DNA of 64,000 nt, from contig SVIZ01000001.1 of the NCBI GenBank assembly GCA_015069205.1, forward strand, positions 38,957 to 102,956. Reading direction: 5' to 3'. The stretch's first letter is position 1. Each line of letters opens with the position of its first letter. Below, piece after piece: positions 1 to 7,297 of this stretch. The position numbers and the translations under genes were made by a program. The notes under the pieces were generated by a model that was not told the origin of the DNA, made no database searches, and worked only from the letters and a program-made list of their open reading frames with translations. Source of the DNA: Oscillospiraceae bacterium (GTDB lineage: Bacteria; Bacillota; Clostridia; Saccharofermentanales; Saccharofermentanaceae).

Positions 1-1729
1 CTCCCTTTATCTTCCATGTGCTTGCGCTGACAGACGCATCCCAGAGTTTTCTGTACTCCGAACAGTTCTGAAGCAGTCCTTCATGTGTATCTGAAGCAAT
101 GCACAAACCATCCTTCATTACACAAATATTGTCAGCATTCTTTATGGTGGACAGACGATGAGCTATTACAAGAACCGTCTTATTTTTTACGATCTCATCG
201 AGAGCGGCATTCATCTTCTCCTCATTCTCAGGATCCATAAATGCTGTAGCCTCGTCGAGGACTATTATTGGCGCATCTTTCAAAAGAGCTCTTGCAAGTG
301 AGATCCTCTGACGTTCGCCTCCGGATAACTGCTTTCCTCCGTCACCGGCCTGTGTCATGATGCCGTCAGGGAAACGGTTAAGGAATTCCTCACACTGAGC
401 TCTTCTTGCAGCTTCCAAGACCTCTTCTTTTGTAGCATCCGGCCTGCCGATAAGAATATTTTCGTAAAGCGTCGTATTAAAAAGGAACTGTTCCTGTGAA
501 ACAAACGCAACCTTGTTATTCAGAGCCTCAAGTTTCATGTCAGTAATATCCTGACCACCGATCGATATAGATCCGGAATTAATGTCATAGTAATGAACCA
601 AAAGCTTGGCAAGTGTGGATTTGCCGCTTCCTGATTCGCCAACAAGAGCCGTCGTCGTTCCCTGCTTAAGAGAAAGATCAACACCTTTAATTACTTCTGT
701 CTCGTCATATCCGAAATGGACATCTTTGAACTCAATGTCGTAATTGCTACCTGTAAAATCAGATGTACCTTCCTTAAGAGCAGGCTTATCCATCATCTTC
801 TCGAGCTCGGCGATCTTATAGTCAAGCTGGGGGAATTTACCCGCAAAATTCAGTGCTTTAAGGAAAGAAGGACCTACCGCAAACGACATACACATAACAA
901 GAATTAACTTATCTAAGGTAATGAAGCCGTCCAAAACCATGCTTGAACCAAACGGAAGCATGAGGAGGACAAGGCAAGGCAGTACACTCGTATATATAGC
1001 CATCCAGGGCCAGCACACCTTATACCATGCGATCGTAAAATCACGGTAACTTCTTACGACATCTCCGAATCTTTTATATGAGTCACCGTCTTTGTTAAAG
1101 ACTTTAACGACTTCCATTCCGTTTACATATTCGATGATCGTATTGTTCATCCTGGCTGCTGATTCATAGTATGCATTCATTTTTGACATACCCTGATGCA
1201 TCATCATGCCCATGGCGATCATTCCGACAACAAGAGGAACAAGAGATAAAAGACCAAGTCTCCAGTCATAAACAAACATTAGAATAATGATGATTACCGG
1301 AATTGCTATATTAGCAATTCCTTCCGGGATCGCATGTGCAAGCAAAAGCTCGATCTGGTCGATATCATCTGTAAAGACCTTCTTAATGCGTCCTGTTCCC
1401 ATCTCTTTTATATTTCCCAGAGGCTGCTTTTCGAGCTTACCCTGCAAAGAGATACGCAGATTCTTCAATGTGTTATACGCACTCACATGTGAGAATGCCA
1501 GGCCTTGCACATATGTTACCGAGTATATGATCTCACATACGGCCACTGCAGCTACCCTGATAAGCAGGAAAGTCATGTCGATGCTTTCGCCTCTGGTCAG
1601 AGGTGAAATGATCTGGTACAAAAAGAAATACGGAAGCACTGACGCAATGATACCTATCGTCATCATGATCACTGCCCATACGGTGTATTTCTTATACTCA
1701 CCGATATACGGAGCCACTCGCTTAAACAT
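1..1729 (-). CDS. ABC exporter half-transporter (TMD-NBD), 3' end cut by window edge
   Basis: An open frame of 576 codons runs from ATG at 1729 off the left edge. The N-terminal ~330 residues are hydrophobic and match an ABC type-1 exporter membrane domain. The nucleotide-binding domain follows with Walker A GESGSGKST (near nt 617-640), signature LSGGERQR (near 310-335), Walker B IIVLDEA and the H-loop IAHRLST. The last visible residues (LWDASVSASTWKI) are the usual C-terminal region of such proteins, so little is missing. It should export an unknown substrate across the membrane, probably as a heterodimer. The expected partner is the damaged ABC gene at 7298-8763. A GTTAGC-N4-GCTAAC box lies 20 bp upstream of the start, pointing to control by the DtxR-type regulator of this region. 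TetR at 1813-2427 lies just upstream on the same strand. Confidence 0.9.
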   Translation of the reverse strand, partial: MFKRVAPYIGEYKKYTVWAVIMMTIGIIASVLPYFFLYQIISPLTRGESIDMTFLLIRVAAVAVCEIIYSVTYVQGLAFSHVSAYNTLKNLRISLQGKLEKQPLGNIKEMGTGRIKKVFTDDIDQIELLLAHAIPEGIANIAIPVIIIILMFVYDWRLGLLSLVPLVVGMIAMGMMMHQGMSKMNAYYESAARMNNTIIEYVNGMEVVKVFNKDGDSYKRFGDVVRSYRDFTIAWYKVCWPWMAIYTSVLPCLVLLMLPFGSSMVLDGFITLDKLILVMCMSFAVGPSFLKALNFAGKFPQLDYKIAELEKMMDKPALKEGTSDFTGSNYDIEFKDVHFGYDETEVIKGVDLSLKQGTTTALVGESGSGKSTLAKLLVHYYDINSGSISIGGQDITDMKLEALNNKVAFVSQEQFLFNTTLYENILIGRPDATKEEVLEAARRAQCEEFLNRFPDGIMTQAGDGGKQLSGGERQRISLARALLKDAPIIVLDEATAFMDPENEEKMNAALDEIVKNKTVLVIAHRLSTIKNADNICVMKDGLCIASDTHEGLLQNCSEYRKLWDASVSASTWKIKG

Positions 1730-1749
1730 TTTATGTTTCCTTCCTTTTA

Positions 1750-1765
1750 GTTAGCGTATGCTAAC
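1750..1765. promoter_or_regulatory. GTTAGC-N4-GCTAAC operator upstream of ABC exporter
   Basis: GTTAGC-GTAT-GCTAAC has perfect 6-bp inverted arms, 20 bp upstream of the ABC start at 1729. It is one of about ten related boxes in 1.7-20 kb. Confidence 0.6.
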
Positions 1766-1781
1766 CCGTTGCGTATTATTA

Positions 1782-1801
1782 AAGCCGTGCAACGACGGCT
1801 T
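1782..1801 (-). terminator. Weak hairpin after TetR gene
   Basis: AAGCCGT and ACGGCTT form a 7-bp stem with a 6-nt loop 12 bp past the TetR stop. The following sequence on the minus strand is only moderately T-rich, so termination is uncertain. Confidence 0.35.
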
Positions 1802-1812
1802 GGTTTACTTAT

Positions 1813-2427
1813 TTATGTCAGGCCTATTGCTTCAGCCCAATTGAAATAACGGCAGATGACCTTGCAATGGCCCTCTATTCTCTTCCATGACATTTTATGG
1901 ATAAAGGGTTCATAGATTGCAGTCCAGAAAGCTGTACACAGCACATGCATCTGCTCTTCCGATATTTCTGCTTTAGCAAGACCTCTTTTTTTCGCTTCGA
2001 GATAATACTGCATATATGCCTTGGTCATGCGGTGAGCAAAATCATGTGTGTAATTCTCATAGGATGTGCCTGATGACTTTTCGAGCAGGATATAGATATC
2101 TTTACGGATATCCCATATCATCCTGAACATATCAAGAACATAATCTTCATTCATGATCCATGTATTTCTGATCTGTTCATCGGACATGCCGGAAAAATCC
2201 AACTCGGTACGGAGTTCGATAAAACTGTCCATCTTATCGACAGCATCCTTAACGACAGCCTGAAAGAGTTCTTCCTTTCCTTTATACCGCTTATAGACAG
2301 CTCCGGTAGTAACCCCTGCATTCTCACAGATGCGCTTAAGATCTGCTTTCAGGAACCCATTGGCCATAAACTCTTCACGGGCACTTTGGATCAATCTCGG
2401 ATCGATGCTTGTATCACGTACGGACAT
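1813..2427 (-). CDS. TetR/AcrR family transcriptional regulator
   Basis: A 204-aa protein with an N-terminal TetR helix-turn-helix at about residues 27-55 (ICENAGVTTGAVYKRYKGKE) and a helical C-terminal ligand-binding half without a recognisable specific family. The ATG at 2427 is preceded by GAGGTGG. It sits just upstream of, and in the same direction as, the ABC exporter gene, the usual arrangement for a TetR repressor of an efflux pump. The upstream DNA holds two palindromes (2451-2475 and 2481-2496) that are good self-operator candidates, plus an imperfect GTTAGC box (2439-2454). A second TetR gene (8859-9485) stands in the same relation to the second ABC gene. Confidence 0.9.
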   Translation of the reverse strand: MSVRDTSIDPRLIQSAREEFMANGFLKADLKRICENAGVTTGAVYKRYKGKEELFQAVVKDAVDKMDSFIELRTELDFSGMSDEQIRNTWIMNEDYVLDMFRMIWDIRKDIYILLEKSSGTSYENYTHDFAHRMTKAYMQYYLEAKKRGLAKAEISEEQMHVLCTAFWTAIYEPFIHKMSWKRIEGHCKVICRYFNWAEAIGLT

Positions 2428-2438
2428 TATCCACCTCG

Positions 2439-2454
2439 GTTAGCAATCGCTTAC
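2439..2454. promoter_or_regulatory. Imperfect GTTAGC-type box upstream of TetR
   Basis: GTTAGC-AATC-GCTTAC has one mismatch to the consensus GTTAGC-N4-GCTAAC and lies 12 bp before the TetR start. Confidence 0.4.
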
Positions 2455-2496
2455 TGATAATCGAATTATCGGTAAAGGTTTTATCACAGGTGATAA
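2451..2496. promoter_or_regulatory. Two palindromes, candidate TetR operators
   Basis: TTACTGATAAT-CGA-ATTATCGGTAA (2451-2475, one mismatch) and TTATCAC-AG-GTGATAA (2481-2496, perfect) lie in the promoter region of the TetR gene. Size and position fit autoregulatory TetR operators. Binding by this protein is inferred. Confidence 0.5.
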
Positions 2497-2537
2497 TTTA
2501 TGTCAACAAGAAAAGCGTAAATAATAAAACAAATCTA

Positions 2538-3392
2538 TTAGACTGACCACTCTTCAAGTGTTTTCATTATCAGTTCAAGCGTATCTTCCCTGGCTTTTTG
2601 ACATTCATCCGGAAACTTCTTTTCACGCGGAAGCATCTTATTGTTCACAGGAAAATAACCGAGATTATGGCTTCCGATCTCCGAATTGACGTGTCTGAAA
2701 CTATGCGTGAATTGCTTTCTCTTTAGTCTTTCTACAAGCAACTCCGCGTCTCGCTTTGCCGGAACTGATTCATCATGTGTTGAAGTAAGAAACAGAATGT
2801 CTCCGTTGATTTTCTCTACGGGGATCTCATTTTCTTCAGTACCTTTCTTATCCCATTCATCAAAGAAGTACAGTAACTGAACCTTGTGTTCTTTCAGACA
2901 TCTTTTAAGAAAATCAGAAAACAGTTTTCCCTTCTCCACATAAGGAAAATCCTGACCTTTAAATGAGACCATTGCCCTGCAGGGATCTTCTGAAGCTTTT
3001 CCTGTTCCCTGCATTATATGACCGAATGAAGATGCGGCAATGACAAGGCTTATATCAGGCACCACACTTGCCGCAAGAAGAGCCATGCCTGCACCTTTTG
3101 AATTGCCATATATTCCAATACGGTTATAACCATGCTTTTTCATTTCATTGCAGGCATACTCAAACTGTTCAAGAGGAATCGCTCTTATGTCTTTCTTCTG
3201 TCCCTCTCCGCCATAGTATGACATGGCAAGTGTGGAATAACCTTTACCCGAAAAAAGCTTTGCATACTTTTCAGGAAGCTCAAGACCTTTTAATCCCTGT
3301 ATTACGATAAGAAGCTTGTCATCATTGTTTTCAGTATCGTAGAGGACTCCTTCGAATCCGTCATTCAGATATTTGAAAGCCGTCTTCTTCAC
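2538..3392 (-). CDS. Alpha/beta hydrolase, BAAT/acyl-CoA thioester hydrolase C-terminal type
   Basis: A 284-aa serine hydrolase. The nucleophile elbow is GNSKGA (Ser near residue 98), with the acid in STHDES and the histidine in GSHNLG, in the expected order. Sequence style matches the C-terminal domain of bile-acid-CoA:amino acid N-acyltransferase/acyl-CoA thioesterases. The substrate is unknown. GTG at 3392 is the start, with AGAGGA about 9 nt before. It is the last gene of a minus-strand operon that begins at 6941. A related hydrolase occurs at 9557-10468 in the parallel operon. Confidence 0.8.
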   Translation of the reverse strand: MKKTAFKYLNDGFEGVLYDTENNDDKLLIVIQGLKGLELPEKYAKLFSGKGYSTLAMSYYGGEGQKKDIRAIPLEQFEYACNEMKKHGYNRIGIYGNSKGAGMALLAASVVPDISLVIAASSFGHIMQGTGKASEDPCRAMVSFKGQDFPYVEKGKLFSDFLKRCLKEHKVQLLYFFDEWDKKGTEENEIPVEKINGDILFLTSTHDESVPAKRDAELLVERLKRKQFTHSFRHVNSEIGSHNLGYFPVNNKMLPREKKFPDECQKAREDTLELIMKTLEEWSV

Positions 3393-3406
3393 TTGAGTTT
3401 ATCCTC

Positions 3407-4030
3407 TCATTTAACGGCAATAATCGTAATCCAGGGTTTGCCGTTAAAGTGATCTGAAGTAACAGAAGAAAAGCCGGCTGCCTTAAGCGCTGATTCGATC
3501 TGCTCTATCGTATAGCACTTCATACCGTCGATGATCTTCTCATATTTAAGACTCGTTTCATCTGTGCCGTCAGATTCATTAACAATCATAAAAGCGCCGC
3601 CAGTTTTAAGAACTCTGCATACTTCGGAAAAACACTTTTCAAGACCCGGCCAGAAATATATGGTCTCAAATGCAGTAGCAAGATCATAGGTATCAACAGG
3701 AAGACTCAGATTTGAAACATCCCCCTTCTTGACGCTTATTTTTCCTGCACTGATCATTTCTTTGTTGTATTCAGTTGCTTTTGCAACAGACACTTCGGAA
3801 TAATCGATCGCGGTAACTTTAGCAGCAGGATATTTCTTTGCCAGTTCACCGGCATTTCTTCCTCCGCCGCAGCCGACTTCCAGTATCTTTGAAGGATTCA
3901 TTTCGGGAAGATGAGACATACCCCAGTCTGCCATTTTGGCATGACCACTGTTCATGCCGTTTACCATCATCTTTCCTAATGTTCCTTCAGGCTTTCTAGT
4001 CTGATTTACGAATTTCCTGTAAAGTCCCAT
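3407..4030 (-). CDS. Class I SAM-dependent methyltransferase
   Basis: A 207-aa Rossmann-fold methyltransferase. Motif I ILEVGCGGGRN is at about residues 49-59, the acidic motif II is near VTAIDYSEVS, and post-motif LATAFETIYF and VLKTGGAFMIVNE follow in standard order. It would transfer a methyl group from S-adenosylmethionine to an unidentified small molecule. ATG at 4030 has AAGGAG 8 nt upstream. It lies in the operon between two alpha/beta hydrolases, 14 bp from each neighbour, suggesting a shared modification pathway. Confidence 0.85.
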   Translation of the reverse strand: MGLYRKFVNQTRKPEGTLGKMMVNGMNSGHAKMADWGMSHLPEMNPSKILEVGCGGGRNAGELAKKYPAAKVTAIDYSEVSVAKATEYNKEMISAGKISVKKGDVSNLSLPVDTYDLATAFETIYFWPGLEKCFSEVCRVLKTGGAFMIVNESDGTDETSLKYEKIIDGMKCYTIEQIESALKAAGFSSVTSDHFNGKPWITIIAVK

Positions 4031-4044
4031 TCTGTACGCTCCTT

Positions 4045-4941
4045 TTATTTTCTGATCCAGTTTTCCATTTCAATCAATGCTTCTCTTCCTTCAGGGAAAT
4101 ACTTGGCGAGTGCCCAGTCATGACACATCGGCTTCTCGACAGCTGTGAAAAACAAACTGTTCTTTTGCAGCTGCTTAATGTAATTTCTGACATGCGGATA
4201 AAACAGTTCATGAGTTCCGTAGAACAGGAGCATAGGCGGAAAGCCCGTGTAATCGATATATTCAGGACTTATGTCCGGACTATCCAATGGAACATTCCTG
4301 CACCAGTGCTTGGCGATAAGATCATTCATCGCAACTGTAAGGATCGGATCTTTTGGTTCCATCTCTATTCTGACATCTCTGTTATGGCCGTTCTCCAGTC
4401 CGCACGCAGGTGAAATGACTATCAGGCTTTCCGGTTTATCCTTCAGCCTGTATGCAAGGCTCAATATAAGATTCGCACCGGCAGAATCGCCCATGAAAAC
4501 AATATCTTCAGTTCTATAATCTTTAAGAAGTTCACAGTAATAGAATCTCTCAAGCCATTCGAGAGCATATCTGACATTATGCTTTGGAGCCAGCGGATAA
4601 TGTGCGATTATAATCTCCGCACCGGTTCTTGCCGCAAGCCTTTTGGCAGTGTCATAGTGAACTTTGGTAGCTCTTGCCATTCCGCCGCCACCCGGCAGAA
4701 ACAGCACCGCTTTCTTCGAACTCAATCCGGATTCTTGTGTACGGATCCTGTGTACAGTAAACCCCTCAAAAGATATCTCTTTTAAATCAAGACCGGAATG
4801 CATGCTCCTTGGGAGTTTGATCTCATCATTGCCTGATATCAGATCAGACATATCTCCCTTAGGGCCTCCGCCCGGAAGCTTATTCAGTAGGAAACAGCCT
4901 TTTTCGACAACCTTATATACAAAACTCATACGCACCGCCAT
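4045..4941 (-). CDS. Alpha/beta hydrolase (hormone-sensitive-lipase-like esterase)
   Basis: A 298-aa protein with an oxyanion-hole motif FLPGGGG (the family's HGGG with His replaced by Pro), nucleophile elbow GDSAGAN (Ser near residue 151), an acid in the FYGTHELF region and His in CHDWALA. This pattern matches the HSL/type-IV carboxylesterase group. The HGGG His substitution is unusual and may alter activity. The ATG at 4941 overlaps the stop of the upstream membrane-protein gene by one base (TGATG), which indicates translational coupling. Confidence 0.8.
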   Translation of the reverse strand: MAVRMSFVYKVVEKGCFLLNKLPGGGPKGDMSDLISGNDEIKLPRSMHSGLDLKEISFEGFTVHRIRTQESGLSSKKAVLFLPGGGGMARATKVHYDTAKRLAARTGAEIIIAHYPLAPKHNVRYALEWLERFYYCELLKDYRTEDIVFMGDSAGANLILSLAYRLKDKPESLIVISPACGLENGHNRDVRIEMEPKDPILTVAMNDLIAKHWCRNVPLDSPDISPEYIDYTGFPPMLLFYGTHELFYPHVRNYIKQLQKNSLFFTAVEKPMCHDWALAKYFPEGREALIEMENWIRK

Positions 4942-5564
4942 CAGATCAGTAACAACAGACCAAAAAACATTAACGCACCGCTCCAGTTACCTGCTCCGCC
5001 GATCCTGAATGGCATAATGAGCAATGCAAACGGAATATAGTTAATAACACAGGCCCACTGCGGAAGGGATGTCGTACCTGTCACTACCGAGATAAAAAGA
5101 ACAACACCAAGAGTTATCAGACCTAAGTAGCATCCGGCCATGGTAACCGACGTGTCCTTAAAGAATTTGACTACAGCCTGCCTTGCGTCTTCAGTCATGC
5201 CCATGCGCACATAGAACCATTCTGCGACTCCGCAGAACACATGATGTGCTACGCCAAAAGAGAGGAACAGACCTATGGCTATCAGGATTATCACAGAAAA
5301 AGTTTTCGAGAATTCAGACATCCACAGATATATGCCGTAATATCCGCATGCGATCATAAGTATTGCCAGACATCCGGCAAGCATCGATATATTTATATTC
5401 TTTAGAGGCATCTTTGCAAACGTTTCAGACATCGATCTGTTGTCTGACATCTTCGTAAAATCAAACTTCTTTCCTCCCGGAACATAAGTAATCAGGCAGT
5501 CACAGCATCCACAGATAAGATGTCCCACTATCGCGATCAGGAAAAGTATCTTAACCAAACTCAT
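4941..5564 (-). CDS. Integral membrane protein, DUF6796-like
   Basis: A 207-aa hydrophobic protein with about six predicted membrane segments and a Cys-rich start (HLICGCCDCLITYVPGG). It resembles its upstream neighbour and the protein at 11994-12716 in layout (N-terminal GD/CD-x-LI-x-Y motif, about six membrane segments), which I associate with DUF6796. No biochemical role is known to me. Start ATG overlaps the upstream stop by 4 nt (ATGA). Confidence 0.65.
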   Translation of the reverse strand: MSLVKILFLIAIVGHLICGCCDCLITYVPGGKKFDFTKMSDNRSMSETFAKMPLKNINISMLAGCLAILMIACGYYGIYLWMSEFSKTFSVIILIAIGLFLSFGVAHHVFCGVAEWFYVRMGMTEDARQAVVKFFKDTSVTMAGCYLGLITLGVVLFISVVTGTTSLPQWACVINYIPFALLIMPFRIGGAGNWSGALMFFGLLLLI

Positions 5565-6283
5565 TTTTTGCCTCCAGTCAGATGAAGTTTCTTAACAGCA
5601 AAATAAAATGCCAGGCACATGAATGCATATCCCCATGATTCTCCGCATGCAGTCAGGAAAGACAACTTGGATCCTAAAGCGACCATTATCACTGCAATTA
5701 TCTTTGCTGCAATGCTGAGGCCCATCGGGCACAAGATAAATGCCGCTTTATTGATTCCGAGCCTGCCTTTCAAAGTGAAATACATATAAGCAATCGTCAC
5801 CGGGATATCACAAAGATAGCACCAGATCAGGAACGGAACCAGCGAGACCGCAACCGGCAGCAGATAAACCGACTCTGCCCTGCTGATATCGAGACCTGCC
5901 AGCAGCGCCGCCTGTATCAGCAGAAGAACTATGCAGCATGCGATATGGAACGATACGAACATCATGGGAGCGGACTTTAAGCCGAACCTCATGAGCTTAT
6001 ACATTTTCGATTCTTTCGAAATGCCTTTGATGTCCAGAAATTCCATAATTGCAGGTGCGAAATAAAGACATCCGAATCCTGACAGGATCCCGAAGAAAAA
6101 TGATAAAACATAGAACCATGAAGGAACAGTTGATATCGCGGTAGTGGTCATTCCGTAGATCAACGGCTCCCCGCTTTCAGGTTCATAACCAATAAGCCAG
6201 TCACCAACACCGCACAAAAGGAGCGTGATAAATCCGAAGATAAATGCTCCTTCCAGTTTTTTCTGCCTGCTATCTGCAATCAC
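5561..6283 (-). CDS. Integral membrane protein, DUF6796-like
   Basis: A 240-aa protein with roughly six membrane helices and the motif GVGDWLIGYEPESGEP near residue 25-40. Related in layout to 4941-5564 and 11994-12716, giving three family members in two operons. Start is GTG at 6283, overlapping the TGA of a 23-codon upstream reading frame (GTGA), so it appears translationally coupled to that leader. A direct Shine-Dalgarno for the GTG is not obvious. Function unknown. Confidence 0.65.
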   Translation of the reverse strand: MIADSRQKKLEGAFIFGFITLLLCGVGDWLIGYEPESGEPLIYGMTTTAISTVPSWFYVLSFFFGILSGFGCLYFAPAIMEFLDIKGISKESKMYKLMRFGLKSAPMMFVSFHIACCIVLLLIQAALLAGLDISRAESVYLLPVAVSLVPFLIWCYLCDIPVTIAYMYFTLKGRLGINKAAFILCPMGLSIAAKIIAVIMVALGSKLSFLTACGESWGYAFMCLAFYFAVKKLHLTGGKK

Positions 6284-6351
6284 TGCTTAACACCTTCTTC
6301 CGTCTTGAAAGTCTTGTAGATCTGTTCGCGCATCAGACGCTTATTAAACAT
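6280..6351 (-). CDS. Short coupled leader reading frame (23 aa)
   Basis: ATG at 6351 follows GGAGG with 4-nt spacing and opens 23 codons (MFNKRLMREQIYKTF then KTEEGVKQ) ending in TGA that overlaps the GTG start of the next gene. The strong ribosome site belongs to this frame, so it probably delivers ribosomes to the membrane-protein gene. It may be a functional micropeptide or a remnant. Confidence 0.4.
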   Translation of the reverse strand: MFNKRLMREQIYKTFKTEEGVKQ

Positions 6352-6365
6352 TCATCCTCCCAATA

Positions 6366-6941
6366 TCACTTTTTATAAAAATGAAAATCACAGCAGTCTC
6401 CGCCTTTGCCTAATGTCTTTGTCCGCGAAAAACCCAACTTCCTCAAATTGCCATAGGTGACATCATCAACGTCACAGAATGCCGGACACAGTTCCGGACA
6501 TCCGAATTCTTTGCAGGCGTTATACCATAAGCAATCCGTTACTGTTATGTTGTAGTAATCTTTACTCTCTTCCTGTGTACTCTTCTGAAGATCTGTTGTC
6601 CTCATGATCTTTAAAAATGACTTGCTGTATATCCTGTAAAACCCGGGGACGATCTCCAAAACCCTTGTGCCCTTACGTTTTTGGGCACCGATTACTTCGA
6701 TCATGTATTTATGTACAAGATCATAAGCTTCAGCAGACAATTTACTGTCTGCCATTAAAGCGTTATAAAGCGCAACGCGAGGAAGTATGGTTCTGGTCAG
6801 AGTCTTATACTGTTCCGGTGTCCTGCCGTTAAGTGAATTTACATATCCGGAATAAAGCGAAGACTGGAAATCATATATCCTTTCAGCGTCATCGCCTATT
6901 TCTTTCTTAAGCCATTTGCAGATCTGTTTTTGCTGATCCAT
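6366..6941 (-). CDS. L-2-amino-thiazoline-4-carboxylate hydrolase-like protein
   Basis: A 191-aa protein matching the ATC hydrolase family (named for L-2-amino-thiazoline-4-carboxylic acid conversion to cysteine precursors). It shows the C-terminal pattern ITVTDCLWY, a Cys cluster (FGCPELCPAFCDVDD) and TLGKGGDCCDFHF. I chose ATG at 6941 because GAGGTG lies 4 nt upstream; an in-frame TTG at 6953 has no such site. It is first in the operon running to 2538, and two GTTAGC-type boxes flank its promoter. Many members of this family in Clostridia are unlikely to act on ATC itself, so the name is a family label. Confidence 0.75.
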   Translation of the reverse strand: MDQQKQICKWLKKEIGDDAERIYDFQSSLYSGYVNSLNGRTPEQYKTLTRTILPRVALYNALMADSKLSAEAYDLVHKYMIEVIGAQKRKGTRVLEIVPGFYRIYSKSFLKIMRTTDLQKSTQEESKDYYNITVTDCLWYNACKEFGCPELCPAFCDVDDVTYGNLRKLGFSRTKTLGKGGDCCDFHFYKK

Positions 6942-6956
6942 ATTACACCTCAACCG

Positions 6957-7012
6957 GTTGTCATATGCTAACTAATTGCCTATTATATCACCAACAGTTA
7001 GTTTCTGCTAAC
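6957..7012 (-). promoter_or_regulatory. Promoter with two flanking GTTAGC-type boxes
   Basis: On the minus strand TATAAT (6982-6987) has TTAGCA about 18 nt upstream, a usable -10/-35 pair. GTTAGT-TTCT-GCTAAC (6997-7012) overlaps the -35 side and GTTGTC-ATAT-GCTAAC (6957-6972) lies downstream of the -10. Each box has one or two mismatches to the consensus. Confidence 0.5.
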
Positions 7013-7027
7013 TTGGAATGCACAAAA

Positions 7028-7055
7028 ATAACCCGGAGTAATAACTCCGGGTTAT
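7028..7055 (-). terminator. Rho-independent terminator
   Basis: ATAACCCGGAGT and ACTCCGGGTTAT form a perfect 12-bp stem with loop AATA. On the minus strand TATTTTTGTG follows. It ends transcription coming from the ABC pseudogene/RNA region above. Confidence 0.85.
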
Positions 7056-7094
7056 CAGTTATGATGTTAAGAATCGAAAGAACATCATTCAACC

Positions 7095-7181
7095 GAGGCT
7101 TATAGAAGTGTTGTTTACTCAACACGCGTTATAGATCCCGAATCGTTTTCAACAACACATCGGCTCTATATCTGCTGCCTC
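7095..7181 (-). ncRNA. Candidate structured RNA upstream of terminator
   Basis: The gene-free stretch 7013-7297 holds pairing elements: GAGGC (7095-7099) with GCCTC (7177-7181), TATAGA (7101-7106) with TCTATA (7165-7170), and an internal hairpin GTGTTG-TTTACT-CAACAC (7108-7125). It is followed on the minus strand by the strong terminator at 7028-7055. No known RNA family was recognised. It may be an sRNA or a 3' UTR structure. A CGACATATGTCG palindrome (7282-7293) sits just past the ABC stop. Confidence 0.25.
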
Positions 7182-7297
7182 AATTGGTTTTTTATGGCAC
7201 AAGTTCATTATAGTCTACATTCCCACTTGTTCAATAGGGTTTTAGGCTTTTTCGACATATGCCGTAAAAATTGTTCGAAAACGACATATGTCGATAA

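Noticed and set aside
1287..1754. Plus-strand open frame over the left-edge ABC exporter
   Set aside because: The minus strand carries clear ABC motifs in this segment; the plus-strand product has no domain.
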